Under the pieces are notes generated by a model. That model made no database searches. It was not told where the DNA came from and was given only the letters and a program-made list of their open reading frames with translations. 64,000 nt of DNA, taken from NCBI RefSeq assembly GCF_031954365.1, contig NZ_JAUSVZ010000007.1, one strand, 5' to 3'. Within the stretch, counting starts at the first letter, position 1. Each line of letters starts with the position of its first letter. Of this stretch, positions 10,101-18,053 are shown piece after piece. The translations under genes and the position numbers were made by a program. The stretch is from Brevibacillus aydinogluensis. Lineage in GTDB: Bacteria; Bacillota; Bacilli; Brevibacillales; Brevibacillaceae.

Positions 10101-11711
10101 TATCGTCACACTGGTGGCTTGTGTGTCAAAAATGCGGGAGGAAACCGTCCCGTCGCTTTTCCACAATTCATAACTAAACCTGCGAGCGGACGAACCCTGT
10201 GCCGAGATGGCTGTGCTCTTTGTACTCGAGTTGACGATGCTGATCGTCTGGTTCTTAAAAACGGTCCTTTCGAACAAAGCCGGTTTGTCACTCTCAGTTC
10301 CAGTAAATACCGATTGGAACGCCTGGAAGTTCACCGGATTTTCCGATGTTACCGTAACGATAAACTTCCCGCCGGCGGGAACTGTTTTATACGTGGTGGA
10401 TGCGTCTTTATCAAAGTCGTTCCCAGTGCCGTCCTGATTGTAAATGGCGAAATCGTACGTGCGTTTGTCCGTCTTTGAAGCGTCGATATTCACCTTTTGG
10501 CTGTCTCCGCTTTGGTTGACAAAGACGAAAGTTCTCCCTTTGGAAACCGTTTCGTTCACCAATACAGCTCCGCCTGTTTCTTCTACCTGGAAAATTTCGT
10601 AGTAACCGGCAAAGGTTACTGGTTGACTGGTCGTCACTTCGGCCACCAGTTTTCCACCAGCAGGGATAATAGGCGTTTTGGCGGAAGAATCAAACGCTTC
10701 AGCGTATACGCTTCCGTCGCTTTTGAACACCTGATAGCTGTATTTCTGAGTAGATGATCCGCTCGCGAGAATCGATTCGCTGCTGCCTCCCGTATTTAGG
10801 ACAGCGATGGTTTCCCCTTTTCGCAGCGTCTTACGAAACAGGGCGGGTATCATACTTGTGGAGTACGTGAAATATTCGGTTGAGCCCTTAAAAACCATGG
10901 GGTTGCCGGTTACGGTGACGACCAGTTTCCCTCCGGCCGGTACGGTCTTGCTCGTCACTGTGGAATCCGTATCTTGATTCATCACGCTCCCGTCACTCTT
11001 GTAAACGGCATAGTCGTAGGTTCGGTTGTTGGACGAGGAGCCGTTTGTCGTAATGGAATAGCTGTATTTCGGTGAAATGTTGACAAAAACGACCGTTTCG
11101 CCCTTTTCCACCGTCACTTCAAACTTGTCGACGGCGCGGACTTCTCGTTGCGGTTGCGCATCCACTTGTTCTTCGCCTTGAGATTCGTCCGCCTGTATCT
11201 GATCTTCTTGCTCATTTACGGGTGATTCGGGTTGGTGTTCATCCGCCACCGCTTCCGAATATTTTTCCTTTTCGCCGTTAGCTACTACCTCTACCGAGAT
11301 ATTTGTGTCTTTGCCTTTGTATGTCACGGTGACGACGGCGCTCCCCTTGGAGAGGCCCGTCAGTTTTCCCCGTTTGACTTTTACCACCGATTCGTTATCT
11401 GACTTCCAGGTCACCTTTTTTGTAACATCATGGAGCGTTTTATCCGACCAACGTGCGGTTATCTGGACGTTTGTCGATTCTCCTTCTTTCAAGGTTACTT
11501 TTGAATGAGAAGGCTTCATTTCCACCAGTTCGACCTCTGACTCGCTGGCAGAAGGCGGCATCTGTTCTGCGGATGCCGATTGTCCCGGATGCATCACTTC
11601 TTGGGTAGGTGTCATCTCTTCTGCATAAGCCGTTTCCCAGGGGGTAACGGATGGCACCACACCAGTTACCAGCATGGCCGCAACGACAAGTTGAACAAAA
11701 AATCGTTTCAT
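7128..11711 (-). CDS. Giant secreted repeat protein with colicin-D/BECR-like toxin tip
   Basis: A 1527-residue exported protein. In order: a signal peptide ending near TAYAEE; a Big_2/Ig-like domain containing VTVTYKGKDTNISVEV; an acidic linker; eight copies of a module of about 93 residues marked by PAGGKLVVTVT; one or two pre-peptidase C-terminal-like beta domains; an FlgD-like Ig segment; a peptidoglycan-binding-like helix pair (KMQFYEGPVSGQYNEEF); and a final segment of about 75 residues. That tip has KWGKHRFDYP, FANDIFK and LLRVKENGEFVSLYPG, which I associate with colicin D/E5-like (BECR-fold) RNase toxins of Bacillus polymorphic systems. ATG 11711 follows GAGAGG. The last 0.35 kb is AT-rich, as if the tip had been swapped in. 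The immunity gene candidate follows directly. The toxin call is inference from motif pattern and context. Confidence 0.72.
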   Translation of the reverse strand: MKRFFVQLVVAAMLVTGVVPSVTPWETAYAEEMTPTQEVMHPGQSASAEQMPPSASESEVELVEMKPSHSKVTLKEGESTNVQITARWSDKTLHDVTKKVTWKSDNESVVKVKRGKLTGLSKGSAVVTVTYKGKDTNISVEVVANGEKEKYSEAVADEHQPESPVNEQEDQIQADESQGEEQVDAQPQREVRAVDKFEVTVEKGETVVFVNISPKYSYSITTNGSSSNNRTYDYAVYKSDGSVMNQDTDSTVTSKTVPAGGKLVVTVTGNPMVFKGSTEYFTYSTSMIPALFRKTLRKGETIAVLNTGGSSESILASGSSTQKYSYQVFKSDGSVYAEAFDSSAKTPIIPAGGKLVAEVTTSQPVTFAGYYEIFQVEETGGAVLVNETVSKGRTFVFVNQSGDSQKVNIDASKTDKRTYDFAIYNQDGTGNDFDKDASTTYKTVPAGGKFIVTVTSENPVNFQAFQSVFTGTESDKPALFERTVFKNQTISIVNSSTKSTAISAQGSSARRFSYELWKSDGTVSSRIFDTQATSVTIPAGGKMVATVTSDDPIMFFGYEEIFREEEPSDALLVKTLQPGESYVFVNKSDKIQKIDIDGATSSPSTRIYDYAKYKSDGTEQEQDSDAEASYKLVPAGGRLVVTVTADHPVTFKGFASAFEGYEIPFPALLKKTVSKNETIAIANTSADSASIMTTGSSRQKFSYQIWKSDGTLYRQNHDSAGTALTVPAGGKLVASVTTDEPVTFAGYYELFREETAETILLTKTLSKGQSHVFVNKSVDIQEVAMDASSSSARTFDYAIYNADGDGYAQQRDATGSSKTVPAGGKLVVTVTSEDPVTFNAFRSWFEEQDSKQPALFKQSIYPGETYAFVNTSQWTSSVDIEGTGRKVSYRLYDQNGALIRENTDSVANTLSTPAQGKLVVTVTGDSPVVVSGYHEHFMVQAGEGSSLSFTDIAVDSFADVNKGQGEAAYFKFTTGKTGLYRLFTSPYQGNGAEADTILRLYADPLLQNEIALNDNHDGPYGKLFSKVEAILQGNTTYFVKVEPGANSVAVTTRLTVEADLDHSRETATPAEWDEIYTDRLSSPYDVDYFKLALDELADMNLYVTANVLILEDKDGNPLKTFYANQEDTLFIPEETGTYYAKVIWDNGSPDERSARVTKRAVPEIGGGYRAGFHHVERVSKYGVVDSTPGFQKSVTLRWRFYEGHPQAVIKVKRSGSNLVVYEEIRTNLPAKTYLYFTWDGRVNQPNAGSYAENGMYKVEIIATDAPAYPIHSWISVRNTTDPEEYDLQVLIDQYNRTIQAEKIKRMQEYLIKMQFYEGPVSGQYNEEFLHSVIAYEATLNKWSTHVARDVYERGLGYLNERGEVTDRLLGYAYVDVSLGRDKYNSLTELFLAGDQEIFTVLWEARKGPLVASMAFFKKGGKITKEAVKLINETPKVNIPFKDIIFNNNQLGTKWGKHRFDYPELNNYEEYKNFANDIFKVHDKVVRDEKAGEIYFIRGNNLLRVKENGEFVSLYPGAFSDRVLRLLD
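8898..11120 (-). repeat. Eight in-frame protein repeats of about 280 bases
   Basis: The PAGGK-type motif of the giant protein recurs at about 10923, 10642, 10366, 10088, 9798, 9520, 9238 and 8958, a spacing of 276-290 bases (about 93 residues). Odd-numbered units carry a (T/I)YDYA.Y..DG-like strand and even-numbered units FSYQ.WKSDG, so the array looks like four two-module units. The DNA copies are diverged, which argues for an old duplication kept by selection. Confidence 0.85.
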
Positions 11712-11897
11712 TCTTCCTCTCAAACACAAAACCTCCAAACATGTTAAAAATAACCACATGTTTGTTATCGGTAATCCTTTCTTTTTGTTTAACATGTTAG
11801 ATATTTTTGAATATTTTGCCTGTTAACCCAGACGCGGAAGAATACTACATCCCTGATGCCTCCTCATTCAGATGTTTCTTTCGTTTTTTCCATACCA

Positions 11898-11945
11898 ACA
11901 AAAAAACAACCTAACGCGGCAGTATGCCACCTTAGGCTGTTTTGC
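11898..11945 (-). terminator. Intrinsic terminator of the ROK operon
   Basis: A stem formed by 11905-11914 and 11932-11941 (one mismatch, with a nested GGCA/TGCC stem inside) has an A-run at 11899-11906 on its left, giving a U-tail on the minus strand. It lies 33 bases after the last gene of the long operon ending at 11978. Confidence 0.78.
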
Positions 11946-11977
11946 TATCGCTCAAACGTCCTGCGAATTCGCATGCG

Positions 11978-12721
11978 CTACAACTCCATCACCGGAATCC
12001 CGTTCTTGGGCGCGACCGGTTTCACGGGTTGGCCGCCGGAACGGACAAGCGTGTAATACTCGTAGCAACCAATCACCCCGTTGTCTCCCTCCATGACCCC
12101 GGGGTAGGCGCGGTTGACGGAGTAGACCTGGCTTTGGTGGGCCCGGAGCGCCTCCCCCTTGCGGTCGCGGTAGCGGGTGATGTCCACCTTGCCGGTGATC
12201 GGCACGGCGGGAGCAGGTCCTTTGTCCGGACAATGGTCGTAGTAGTGCGGGATGGAGACGAAGTAGAAATCAGGCCACTCATCCGTCGGCAGCACCTGCT
12301 CCGCCTGTTCCACCGCCATGCCCGTCGCGCGGCAGACGGCGATATGGTCGGGATGGCCCGTCACTCCGTCGGGGGGAAACGTGACCACCACGTGCGGCTT
12401 CCATTCCACAATGGCGGACGCCAGCCGTCCGGCCAGTTCGCAGGGGTCCACTTCGGCCAACCCGCCGTCTGGGTATCGGTACAGCTTCAGCCGCGTAATG
12501 CCGAGGATGTGCGCCGCGTTGCGCAGCTCCTGTTCGCGGTGACGGGCCAGCGCTTCCCGGCTGTCGAACGCAAACGGCCCGGAACGTCCCTTGCAGCCGG
12601 ACGTGACGCAAATCAGGCAGGTCTCCTGTCCGGCATCGCTGCATTTGGCCAGCGTCCCGCCGCAGGCAAACGATTCATCGTCAGGATGGGGAAAGACAAA
12701 CATCAGTCGTTTCATCATCAC
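11978..12721 (-). CDS. PIG-L family N-acyl deacetylase, cytoplasmic
   Basis: A 247-residue LmbE/PIG-L zinc deacetylase. The zinc and catalytic motif PHPDDE lies at residues 11-16 and a third ligand region GHPDH near residue 123. There is no signal peptide. The family removes acyl groups from N-acetylglucosamine-linked substrates such as the bacillithiol precursor GlcNAc-malate (BshB), mycothiol precursors or GPI precursors. Three ATG codons in a row (12721, 12718, 12715) overlap the stop of the kinase gene by ATGA, so translation is coupled. As last gene of the ROK operon it probably acts on the imported or phosphorylated substrate; BshB-type activity is an alternative. Confidence 0.85.
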   Translation of the reverse strand: MMMKRLMFVFPHPDDESFACGGTLAKCSDAGQETCLICVTSGCKGRSGPFAFDSREALARHREQELRNAAHILGITRLKLYRYPDGGLAEVDPCELAGRLASAIVEWKPHVVVTFPPDGVTGHPDHIAVCRATGMAVEQAEQVLPTDEWPDFYFVSIPHYYDHCPDKGPAPAVPITGKVDITRYRDRKGEALRAHQSQVYSVNRAYPGVMEGDNGVIGCYEYYTLVRSGGQPVKPVAPKNGIPVMEL

Positions 12722-13728
12722 ACCTCGCTCTCGCCGGCCTGTTTCTCCAGATAGGCCAGCCCTTTGGCTATCACGCCGAAGATCGGATCGTTTTGCGCCT
12801 TGTCGATGGTCACCTGCGGCGTGTAGCGGCGGGCGTGCTCGATGACGATGCGGCGGACGCGCTCGTCGTTTTGCAGCACGCCTCCCTGGAGGATCATTTT
12901 GAACGGCTCCTCTCTCATCCGCAGCCGCTCGATGACGGCGCGGGCGGCGAGAAACAGCTCTTCACCGGCGGCCTTGAGAATTGACGCGGCCACCCGATCC
13001 TGCGAGTCGGCCGCCTGGCTGACGAACGGCGACAGTTCGCCCACCTTTTCCACGGAGTAGTCCGGGCCGTACGTCCAGTTAAACAGTTCCTCCACCCGGT
13101 CGAGCCCCAGATGCGGCAGCAGCAGGCTTTCCAGCAGCGTCGGCTCACCGCGGCCGTCCGCCGCTTTCAATACAGCCATGATCGCTTGTTTGCCGATCCA
13201 GTACCCGCTGCCCTCGTCGCCGACGCGGTGACCCCATCCGCCTGCGCGCGCCGTCTCGCCCGCCCGGTTCACCCCGAACGCGATCGAGCCGGTCCCGGCG
13301 ATCACGAGAATGCCCGGCTCTCCGTTGGTCGCTCCCAGCAGGGCGGCAAAGCCGTCGTTTTCCACGATCAGGTGGCGGACGCGAATCCGCAGCATCTTCA
13401 GGACGTCGCGGACCATGCCCGTGATCACCTGCCGGTCGTGCTCTGTATCCAATCCAGCCAGGCCAAATACGGCGCACTCAATCTCCCATGCTGTACGGCT
13501 CATGCTGTCGTGGGGAGCGGCTGTCGGCAGCCGCCCCGCCGCCTCATTCAGCGCCTGGCTGATTGCGGCCGCCAGTTCCCGCGCGGCCGCTTCCCTGCCA
13601 ATCCCCTGGTAGTTGCAGGAACCGGCCCGTCCCGCACCCAACGTCCGCTTGGACCGGTCTGTCAGAACAGCGAGGCATTTCGTGCCGCCGCCGTCCACGG
13701 CCAGCAGGGGAATGTGTACCGCTGTCAT
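12718..13728 (-). CDS. BadF/BadG-family ATPase, probable N-acetylglucosamine kinase
   Basis: A 336-residue actin/hexokinase-fold protein of the BadF/BadG/BcrA/BcrD ATPase group, whose best-known sugar members phosphorylate N-acetylglucosamine. The phosphate-1 motif LAVDGGGTKCLAVLTD is at residues 9-24. The phosphate-2 and adenosine motifs appear as ILVIAGTGSIAFG and GWGHRVGDEGSGYWIG, the latter typical of GlcNAc kinases. Its start overlaps the upstream lyase stop by ATGA, and its stop overlaps the downstream deacetylase start, so three enzymes are translationally chained. It probably traps an imported amino sugar as a phosphate; the exact substrate is inferred. Confidence 0.85.
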   Translation of the reverse strand: MTAVHIPLLAVDGGGTKCLAVLTDRSKRTLGAGRAGSCNYQGIGREAAARELAAAISQALNEAAGRLPTAAPHDSMSRTAWEIECAVFGLAGLDTEHDRQVITGMVRDVLKMLRIRVRHLIVENDGFAALLGATNGEPGILVIAGTGSIAFGVNRAGETARAGGWGHRVGDEGSGYWIGKQAIMAVLKAADGRGEPTLLESLLLPHLGLDRVEELFNWTYGPDYSVEKVGELSPFVSQAADSQDRVAASILKAAGEELFLAARAVIERLRMREEPFKMILQGGVLQNDERVRRIVIEHARRYTPQVTIDKAQNDPIFGVIAKGLAYLEKQAGESEV

Positions 13729-15236
13729 TTCCGTTCACTCCATTCGGCCATGACCTGATCCAAATAGCGCATCGCCTGGTCGCACGCCTCGCGGGCCTGC
13801 TTCAGCCAGGCCATTTCTGCCTGCAGCGACTGCTTTCGTTCGCCGATCATCCGCTTCATTTCGTCCGCATTGGGTCCGCCGGGCAGCTTGCGAACGGCGA
13901 CGAAATATACCGGATCGAGCGCCTGACGAAGCTGCTCGTCCGTAATCGTCAGCGTCCGTCCAATGACAGCCAAAGCGGCCTGATTGACCAGCTCGAGGCT
14001 GATTTGGTCCGCCCGCAGCCCTTGGGCCGCCGCCTCCTTCACCACGCGGCTGACGATGTGGTGCGCCGTGCGGAAGGACAGACGGTCGATGCGCACCAGC
14101 GTGTCGGCCAGTTCCGTCACCGTGGCGAAACTGCCTTTGGTCCGTTCCAGCAGCCCCTCCTTGTTTACGTCCATCGTGCCGACCACACAGGCCATCAGGC
14201 GGTACATCTGCTCCAGGACGGACAGGCTGCGCCAGGCGTACGGCTGCATGTCGTCCTCCGTGTCAACGATGTCGCCAAACGGCGTATTGTGCATCATCGT
14301 CAAGACGACAGCGGCGTTGCCCGCGCTGGACGATAGCATGGAGCGCATGTGTTCAAACGAGACAGGATTGCGCTTCTGCGGCATGATCGAGCTGATCTGA
14401 ACATACGGGTCAGCCACTTTCAGCACGTCAAACTCCTGCGTGCACCACTGCAGCATATCCTGCACCGTCCGCCCCAGGTTGATTGCCGCCACCTGCACGG
14501 CGGCCGCCGTTTCGCCCAGGTAGTCCGCCCCGCCGATCGCGTCGTAGGAATTCTCCACCAATTCGTCAAAGGCGAGCAGCTGCCGCATTCGCTCCCGGCT
14601 GATGGGAAAACCCGAGGTGGTCAGCGCCGCCGCTCCCATGGGACTGCGGTTGCAGGTGCGGTAGGCGCTGATCAGGCGGCGGATGTCCCGCGACAGCGAG
14701 TCAGCCACGGCCGTGATGTAGTGGGCCATCGTCGTCGGCTGCGCCTGCTGGGTGTGGGTGTAGCCGATCATCACCGTCTCGGTGTGTTCTTGCGCAAACA
14801 GGAGCAAATGCTCTTTCAGAGAGAGTGCCGAAGCCAGCGTGGCCAGCAGCTTCTCGCGCAGCACCATGCGGTAGATGGTGACGCCCATGTCGTTGCGGCT
14901 GCGGGCCAGGTGCAGATTGCCGGCCACGTCCCCGGCCAGCTCCAAAAGACGGCTCTCTACCTGAAAGAACAAATCTTCAAACTGTCCGGTATAGGCTGAG
15001 CGGCGCAGCCCGTCCAGGTCGATGGCAGTGAGGGCGCGGGCAATCGCCTTCGCTTCGTCCTCCGTGATCAGCTTCTGTTCGCGCAGCATGATCAGATGCG
15101 CCTTGTTGATCGCCATCATCGGCGTCAGCAGATGGGTTTTCGCTTCCGAAAAAGCCGGTTCCAGCACGGCCTCCGCGTACGTCTTTCCGGGGAACCGGGC
15201 TCCTTCCCGTTGAAATATCCGCTCTTTGTAGTCCAT
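13725..15236 (-). CDS. Argininosuccinate-lyase-like enzyme of unknown substrate
   Basis: A 503-residue member of the fumarase/aspartase superfamily closest to argininosuccinate lyase, about 40 residues longer than usual ArgH. The fumarate-site signature SSIMPQKRNP is at 282-291 and the catalytic-loop region GYTHTQQAQP at 158-167. The ArgH substrate motif SRND is present (113-116), but the Gln that normally follows is Met. No argG or other arginine gene is near. Instead it sits between a secreted deacetylase and a sugar kinase in an uptake operon. I infer cleavage of an N-succinyl or similar C-N bond to release fumarate, as in EDDS lyase, rather than arginine synthesis. ATG 15236 follows GGAAGGAGA. 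Confidence 0.8.
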   Translation of the reverse strand: MDYKERIFQREGARFPGKTYAEAVLEPAFSEAKTHLLTPMMAINKAHLIMLREQKLITEDEAKAIARALTAIDLDGLRRSAYTGQFEDLFFQVESRLLELAGDVAGNLHLARSRNDMGVTIYRMVLREKLLATLASALSLKEHLLLFAQEHTETVMIGYTHTQQAQPTTMAHYITAVADSLSRDIRRLISAYRTCNRSPMGAAALTTSGFPISRERMRQLLAFDELVENSYDAIGGADYLGETAAAVQVAAINLGRTVQDMLQWCTQEFDVLKVADPYVQISSIMPQKRNPVSFEHMRSMLSSSAGNAAVVLTMMHNTPFGDIVDTEDDMQPYAWRSLSVLEQMYRLMACVVGTMDVNKEGLLERTKGSFATVTELADTLVRIDRLSFRTAHHIVSRVVKEAAAQGLRADQISLELVNQAALAVIGRTLTITDEQLRQALDPVYFVAVRKLPGGPNADEMKRMIGERKQSLQAEMAWLKQAREACDQAMRYLDQVMAEWSERK

Positions 15237-15315
15237 TGACGTTTCTCCTTCCCTGCCGTTTCCTTTTCTGTTTTTTCGCGGTTCCCCACTGCCGGGGAGC
15301 CGGGAAAAGCGGGGA

Positions 15316-15337
15316 AGACGGCCGACTGCGGCCGTCT
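15316..15337 (-). other. Intercistronic hairpin between deacetylase and lyase genes
   Basis: A perfect 9-bp GC-rich inverted repeat (15316-15324 with 15329-15337, four-base loop) lies in the 122-base gap between the secreted deacetylase stop and the lyase start. It has no U-run, so it may stabilise or partly terminate the operon transcript. Confidence 0.5.
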
Positions 15338-15358
15338 CTCCCGTCCCGTTTTCCTGCC

Positions 15359-17890
15359 TTATTGCTTCAAACTGACCATGTTGACGAACATGCGGATGGC
15401 TCCCGGCACCAGGGCGGGGATTTCACGGTACCAGACGAGCGAACTGTAGGTGTACGTCCCCTTGCCGTATTTTGCGGTCAGGAATGTGCCGGTAAACTCC
15501 TTCTCGCCCGGATCGCCGTTTGCAATCAGCTCCACGTACTCTTTGCCCCACTGCGACGGGTTGTAGGCGGAACGGTCCTGAATCCAGTTGTTCCAGTCTT
15601 CCTCCGTAATCTTGTTGGGTGTGTTGAAAATGGGATGATCCGGCGCAAGCATGGTAACTTTCGAGTTTTCATCGGTGACGCGCCATTCAATCAGCGGCGT
15701 GCCGATCGTGATCGGGTACGGCGCCAACTCCGGCTTCCAGTTGTCTTCCGGCTTGTGGTACTGCACCACCAGGTTGCCGCCGTTTTCCACGTACTTCAAC
15801 AGGCGGGCATTGCTCGAAATCAGCTCGGGGCGGAACCCGTACGCCCGGATGCCCAGCACAATCGTGTCGTACTGGCTGAGGTCGCCAGACTCGATGTCCT
15901 TGGCGCTGAGGAGGGTGACGTTGACGCCGACCTGTTTCAGGTACTCGTCGATGTTGTCAAAACCGCTGGAGACGTATCCTACTTTCAACCCCTCCGGCAC
16001 TTTCAGGTCAAACGCCTGGATCATCAGCTCCGCCGGTTGGACGTAATACGTGGTGCCGATGTGCGGATAGCGGATCACCTGGGCGCCATGGCGGCTTTCT
16101 TTTGCCCCCGCGCGCGCCACGGCCGTTACCGTGTACGTGCCCGATTTGACGGCGGCGGACGGCTTTACCGTAAACGCGACCGACTTGGTCTCCCCTTTGG
16201 CGGCAAACGCCAGCGGACTTGCCTTCGGTTCTACCGTCCAGCCTGCCGGAACGTCCAGCGAGATGTCCGCTTCCGCCGCACCCGGCTGGTAGTTCTTTAC
16301 CTTCACCTTCACCGAAATCGGCTCTTGCGGCTTCAACGTGTTCAGAACAGCTGCGCCCGGGTCGAGCGACAGCGAGAACGGCGGCAGGACGGCGACAGCG
16401 TCAGACGGAACGACGCGGCTGACCGCGGTGGAGCCGAACGCCTTGTACGATACGTCCGCAGTGATGGACGGCGGCAGATACGGCTGGAACAGCGGGGCGT
16501 CTTTCGGCACCTCCACTTCGTACGCGGCCGTGACGGTCTGGTTGTACCCCACCTGGCCGAAGCTGGTCGCCCCCAACGGCTTGGCCCGCCATCCTTCCGG
16601 CACATTCAGCTTCAGGCTGACGTCTTTCAGCGGCACCTGTCCGCCGTTGTACGCCGTCACTTTTACGGTGGCAGTCTGACCGGCGACCAGTTCGCCTGTC
16701 TCCGGCCTTACTTTGGCCACCAGTGACAGCGCCTCCGCACTCGCCGTGTACAGCTGTCGTTCCTTTACCTTCAGACGGTGGGTCAGGTCTGCCCTGGTCG
16801 CTTCGTCCAGTTTGGCTTCCTGCACGACGGTCAGCGCCCTCTGCACGTCCGACAGCATGTCGTGCACTTCCCTGGCCACGTCGGCAAAGCGCGGGTAGGC
16901 GGCGATCACGTCGTCGGCGTCTTTTTGCAGGGTGCGAAGCTCCCTGGCCAGCTTTTCCCCGCCCGGCTTGCCGGCCACTTCCCGGGCCAGGTCGTCAAAG
17001 GTGTAGGCGATGCCTTCGAAAAAGTCCGATTCCCGGGCTTTGGACGGAACCGTCGACTGCTCCAGCTTGTAGTAGTTGAAGCTGGGCCCTTCGTCGTAGT
17101 GGCGCCCCATCCCCTGGCTCTTGTGCATGAAGCGGGATTCCTCGCCCAACTGCTGGTAAGACGCGCCGTACACCTCGTCGTACTCGCCGATCGGCACGCG
17201 AACCGTGTAGTCTTTCTCATCCGCCGGCACGTACAGCTTTTTGGGCTGCCAGGGGCGCAGCCCGTTTTTCAGATGCTCCGGACACACGGACGGGTCAGCG
17301 GCGTCCTTGAACGCTTTTACCGTGATCACGTTGATGGCGCGGTGATGTCCGTGCGTGGAGGGTACGTTCAAAAACGCGGGGATGAGCACGTCCGGCCGCA
17401 GTTCGCGAATCTTGCGAATCAGCCGTTCGTAGACGACCTGTTCTCCCCATTTGGACAGTGTCTCATCCGGGCTCTTGGAAAAGCCAAAGTCGTAAATGGG
17501 GTCGTTGATCGATTCGCTGAGGATGTCCAGCGTGACGTTGGTGACCTTGGACGCTTCCTGCAATTCACGAGTACGGATAATGCCCAGTGCGTTGCCCAGC
17601 TCGCTGCCGATTTCGTTTTGGCCCCCTTCGCCGCGGTTGGCGATGATGCTGTACGTGTCAACACCCTTGCCGAGCGACAGGTACGCGAGCATCGCGCTGT
17701 GCTCGTCATCCGGGTGAGCCCCCGTGTTCATGGCGCTGGCGATGGTAGTCAACGGCTTGATCGCTTTGTACAAGTCGACCACTCCCCGGTCAGCATGGGC
17801 GGTCCGGGGCGCCATCGGCCATACCAGAGTGCCTGCCAGGGCCACGGCTGATACGACGGAAAACAGCTTGGCAAATGTCCCCTTTCTCAA
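15359..17890 (-). CDS. Secreted PIG-L deacetylase with Ig-like and GATase-like domains
   Basis: An 843-residue exported protein. A signal peptide ends near APRTAHA. The PIG-L zinc deacetylase domain follows with AHPDDE at residues 58-63 and a THGHHR ligand region; then a helical linker; two NEW3/Ig-like beta domains (LKLNVPEGWRAKPLG and LDVPAGWTVEPKA); and a C-terminal segment resembling ThuA/class-I glutamine-amidotransferase-like folds (DTIVLGIRAYGFRPEL, GGNLVVQYHK). The start is a TTG at 17890 placed eight bases after AAAAGGAGG; a longer frame to ATG 17938 lacks a site. It lies between the permease and lyase genes of the ROK operon and probably deacylates an extracellular glycan or glycoconjugate before uptake. 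The substrate is unknown. Confidence 0.82.
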   Translation of the reverse strand: MRKGTFAKLFSVVSAVALAGTLVWPMAPRTAHADRGVVDLYKAIKPLTTIASAMNTGAHPDDEHSAMLAYLSLGKGVDTYSIIANRGEGGQNEIGSELGNALGIIRTRELQEASKVTNVTLDILSESINDPIYDFGFSKSPDETLSKWGEQVVYERLIRKIRELRPDVLIPAFLNVPSTHGHHRAINVITVKAFKDAADPSVCPEHLKNGLRPWQPKKLYVPADEKDYTVRVPIGEYDEVYGASYQQLGEESRFMHKSQGMGRHYDEGPSFNYYKLEQSTVPSKARESDFFEGIAYTFDDLAREVAGKPGGEKLARELRTLQKDADDVIAAYPRFADVAREVHDMLSDVQRALTVVQEAKLDEATRADLTHRLKVKERQLYTASAEALSLVAKVRPETGELVAGQTATVKVTAYNGGQVPLKDVSLKLNVPEGWRAKPLGATSFGQVGYNQTVTAAYEVEVPKDAPLFQPYLPPSITADVSYKAFGSTAVSRVVPSDAVAVLPPFSLSLDPGAAVLNTLKPQEPISVKVKVKNYQPGAAEADISLDVPAGWTVEPKASPLAFAAKGETKSVAFTVKPSAAVKSGTYTVTAVARAGAKESRHGAQVIRYPHIGTTYYVQPAELMIQAFDLKVPEGLKVGYVSSGFDNIDEYLKQVGVNVTLLSAKDIESGDLSQYDTIVLGIRAYGFRPELISSNARLLKYVENGGNLVVQYHKPEDNWKPELAPYPITIGTPLIEWRVTDENSKVTMLAPDHPIFNTPNKITEEDWNNWIQDRSAYNPSQWGKEYVELIANGDPGEKEFTGTFLTAKYGKGTYTYSSLVWYREIPALVPGAIRMFVNMVSLKQ

Positions 17891-18053
17891 TGAACGCTCC
17901 TCCTTTTCCTTATTGGGATTGATGTATGCATCAATCATGGCCGTCCATGGAGCCTGTTCCTGCTGTCGCCATGGATTGACCTGAGGTAGCTGAAACGGAC
18001 ATGCACAGACGCTGCCGTCTAGTTTCGGGACGCTAAATCGAACGCAAACCTGC

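Noticed and set aside
8898..11120. Regularly spaced repeats considered as a CRISPR array
   Set aside because: Units are about 280 bases, diverged and in frame, and encode protein modules; no short identical repeats are present.
11978..12721. Naming the cytoplasmic PIG-L gene bshB (bacillithiol synthesis)
   Set aside because: The motif fits, but the gene ends a substrate-uptake operon and no other bacillithiol gene is near, so only the family was called.
13725..15236. Naming the lyase gene argH
   Set aside because: The substrate motif is altered and the context is not arginine synthesis.
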